Source: Clostridiales bacterium (GTDB taxonomy: Bacteria > Bacillota > Clostridia > Oscillospirales > Oscillospiraceae). Taken from it: a stretch of DNA of 7,515 nt. Numbering within the stretch: position 1 is the stretch's first letter; each line of letters opens with the position of its first letter. The position numbers were made by a program, and so were the translations under genes. The stretch spans positions 1-7,515 of the forward strand of contig JAJQAS010000195.1 of assembly GCA_021203685.1 (NCBI GenBank). The letters are read 5' to 3'. Shown in pieces: positions 7,019 through 7,515 of this stretch. The notes beneath the pieces were generated by a model, which saw only the letters and a list, made by a program, of their open reading frames with translations, did not search any database and was not told the DNA's origin.

Positions 7019-7053
7019 AGCTCCATCTCAACGTTTCAGTTGAGGATGAGGCT
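7019..7053. other. Second, longer hairpin in tandem
   Basis: The core arms CTCAAC (7027-7032) and GTTGAG (7039-7044) enclose a 6-base loop. Past a bulged G at 7045 the stem continues with CAT/ATG. After a 2-base mismatch it continues with AGC/GCT (7019-7021 with 7051-7053). The sequence after it (GTTTACTTTACC) is only loosely T-rich. It overlaps the beginning of the orphan open frame. Confidence 0.45.
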
Positions 7054-7221
7054 GTTTACTTTACCGGATTGCGCATAGAGACTACTGGAAGACTAAAAGT
7101 GGACAGTTCAAACTATATTGTCTATTATAAAAAATGGCGCTTTAATAGTCGTCACATGAACCGTCCTGTAAAACCTTCAGAGGTCAGATTCTTGCTTTGC
7201 CTTCAGCAGAAACTGATGTAA
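7021..7221 (+). pseudogene. Orphan open frame without a start codon, possible gene remnant
   Basis: This frame is open for 66 codons between TAG (7018-7020) and TAA (7219-7221). The middle reads like protein (VEDEAVYFTGLRIETTGRLK, then VDSSNYIVYYKKWRF) with alternating polar and hydrophobic residues. There is no ATG until 7156, which would leave only 21 codons, and no ribosome binding site in front of either that ATG or the TTG at 7069. I do not recognise the family. It may be the tail of a decayed gene or an open frame by chance in AT-rich DNA. Confidence 0.25.
7100..7128 (+). promoter_or_regulatory. Candidate promoter reading toward the gene at 7268
   Basis: TGGACA (7100-7105) and TATTAT (7123-7128) are separated by 17 bases, an acceptable sigma-A match. 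It would give a leader of roughly 130 bases before the ATG at 7268. A second, poorer candidate is TTCAGC (7202-7207) with TATAAA (7225-7230), also at 17 bases. The TATAAA block has a counterpart in the inverted copy. Promoter-like strings are common in AT-rich DNA, so confidence is low. Confidence 0.35.
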
Positions 7222-7257
7222 TCTTATAAATAATAGAAATGCAAAATACATTACAGG

Positions 7258-7312
7258 AACACTAATTATGTCGGATTTCACACACCTGATGGAATTCCAC
7301 TTCGCTTCCAGT
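7258..7312 (+). repeat. Inverted repeat, right copy (partner 6594-6648)
   Basis: This is the partner of the left copy, 52 of 55 bases identical in inverted orientation, with 609 bases between the two. It spans the last ten leader bases and the first 15 codons of the partial gene. This copy is joined to a continuous coding frame, so it is probably the parental version and the left copy the truncated duplicate. Confidence 0.9.
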
Positions 7313-7515
7313 ACAGGTATTGCCGACAACATCACCGATGAGGACGCCATCCGCGCCAAGGCCCAGGACATTCTGGACACCTTTGACATCGAGGGCGGCG
7401 GCAGCATCGAGGAAGTCTGGGAGATGGCAAAATACGTGGTCGCCTTTGAGCAGTGGGTACAGGACGAGCAGCTGGGCCTCATCGCCTCCCACTACGACGG
7501 CTACGCCCAGGGCAA
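7268..7515 (+). CDS. Hypothetical acidic protein, 5' part only (runs off the window)
   Basis: An ATG at 7268 opens a frame of 82 complete codons that is still open at the window edge. The protein begins MSDFTHLMEFHFASSTGIAD and continues with acidic, probably helical segments (ITDEDAIRAKAQDILDTFDI; GGGSIEEVWEMAKYVVAFEQ), ending DEQLGLIASHYDGYAQG. There is no signal peptide or membrane segment in the visible part. Codon use is GC-rich with mostly G or C in third positions, like the other genes here and unlike the AT-rich gap before it. AGGA (7255-7258) precedes the ATG by 9 bases and supports the start. I do not recognise the family. The duplicated, inverted 5' end suggests that several copies or recombination occur around it, as with accessory genes of mobile elements; that part is inference. 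Confidence 0.75.
   Translation, partial: MSDFTHLMEFHFASSTGIADNITDEDAIRAKAQDILDTFDIEGGGSIEEVWEMAKYVVAFEQWVQDEQLGLIASHYDGYAQG

Larger units (their letters stand above)
6649..7254. other. AT-rich stretch without an intact gene, between the inverted repeats
   Basis: About 600 bases, visibly AT-rich compared with the GC-rich genes on both sides. Short frames occur on both strands but none combines a ribosome binding site with protein-like composition. The contents I can support are two neighbouring hairpins (7000-7016 and 7019-7053), an orphan open frame (7021-7221), a candidate rightward promoter (7100-7128), and a weak 7-base dyad (TTTAACA at 6909-6915, TGTTAAA at 6948-6954). I see no tRNA, no transposase fragment and no tandem repeat. 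It may be the decayed remains of accessory DNA. Confidence 0.55.

Noticed and set aside
6677..7031. Minus-strand frames of about 63 codons in the AT-rich gap
   Set aside because: Neither has a ribosome binding site; the composition is what random AT-rich DNA gives, and they conflict with the hairpins and the inverted-repeat structure.
6594..7312. Reading the inverted repeats as terminal repeats of an insertion sequence or MITE
   Set aside because: The repeats contain a start codon and coding sequence continuous with a gene outside the segment. I see no flanking target-site duplication and no transposase in between.

Overview
This window looks like a chromosomal segment from a gut-type Firmicute (Clostridia, perhaps Oscillospiraceae). 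The evidence is the fairly high-GC coding sequence, strong AGGAGG-type ribosome binding sites, a split ThrE-type exporter, and a soluble GH78 rhamnosidase beside an AraC regulator. The lineage is an inference; there is no rRNA or marker gene to test it.

Layout. Positions 106-1355 (minus) hold the two-gene ThrE-like threonine/serine exporter, large subunit then small subunit, coupled by a TAATG overlap. The first 105 bases lie downstream of it and show nothing I can support. Positions 1512-3800 (minus) encode a cytoplasmic family 78 alpha-L-rhamnosidase, whose start should be the inner Met at 3800. A 180-bp divergent region follows. It has two well-formed sigma-A-type promoters, each with a 17-bp spacer, driving the rhamnosidase leftward and an AraC-family regulator (3981-5117, plus) rightward. 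A strong intrinsic terminator (5159-5194) separates the regulator from a convergent MFS transporter of the oxalate/formate-antiporter type (5210-6466, minus).

From 6467 to 7267 the sequence becomes AT-rich and contains no convincing intact gene. At its right end a new plus-strand gene begins at 7268 and runs off the window. It is an acidic protein that I do not recognise. The first 15 codons and the leader of this gene are duplicated in inverted orientation at 6594-6648 (52 of 55 bases identical). There they form a truncated 25-codon remnant just upstream of the transporter gene. The intervening segment of about 0.6 kb holds two adjacent hairpins, an orphan open frame without a start codon, and a candidate promoter.

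How the parts may work together. The AraC protein probably senses a sugar or glycoside and controls the divergent rhamnosidase, which would release L-rhamnose from an imported rhamnoside. Neither the exporter nor the transporter has a demonstrated link to rhamnose. The right-hand 0.9 kb looks like a rearranged junction, possibly the edge of an accessory or mobile region. No integrase, transposase, CRISPR array or tRNA is visible. I found no clearly new biological system; the inverted duplication and the structured AT-rich gap are the parts most worth following up.
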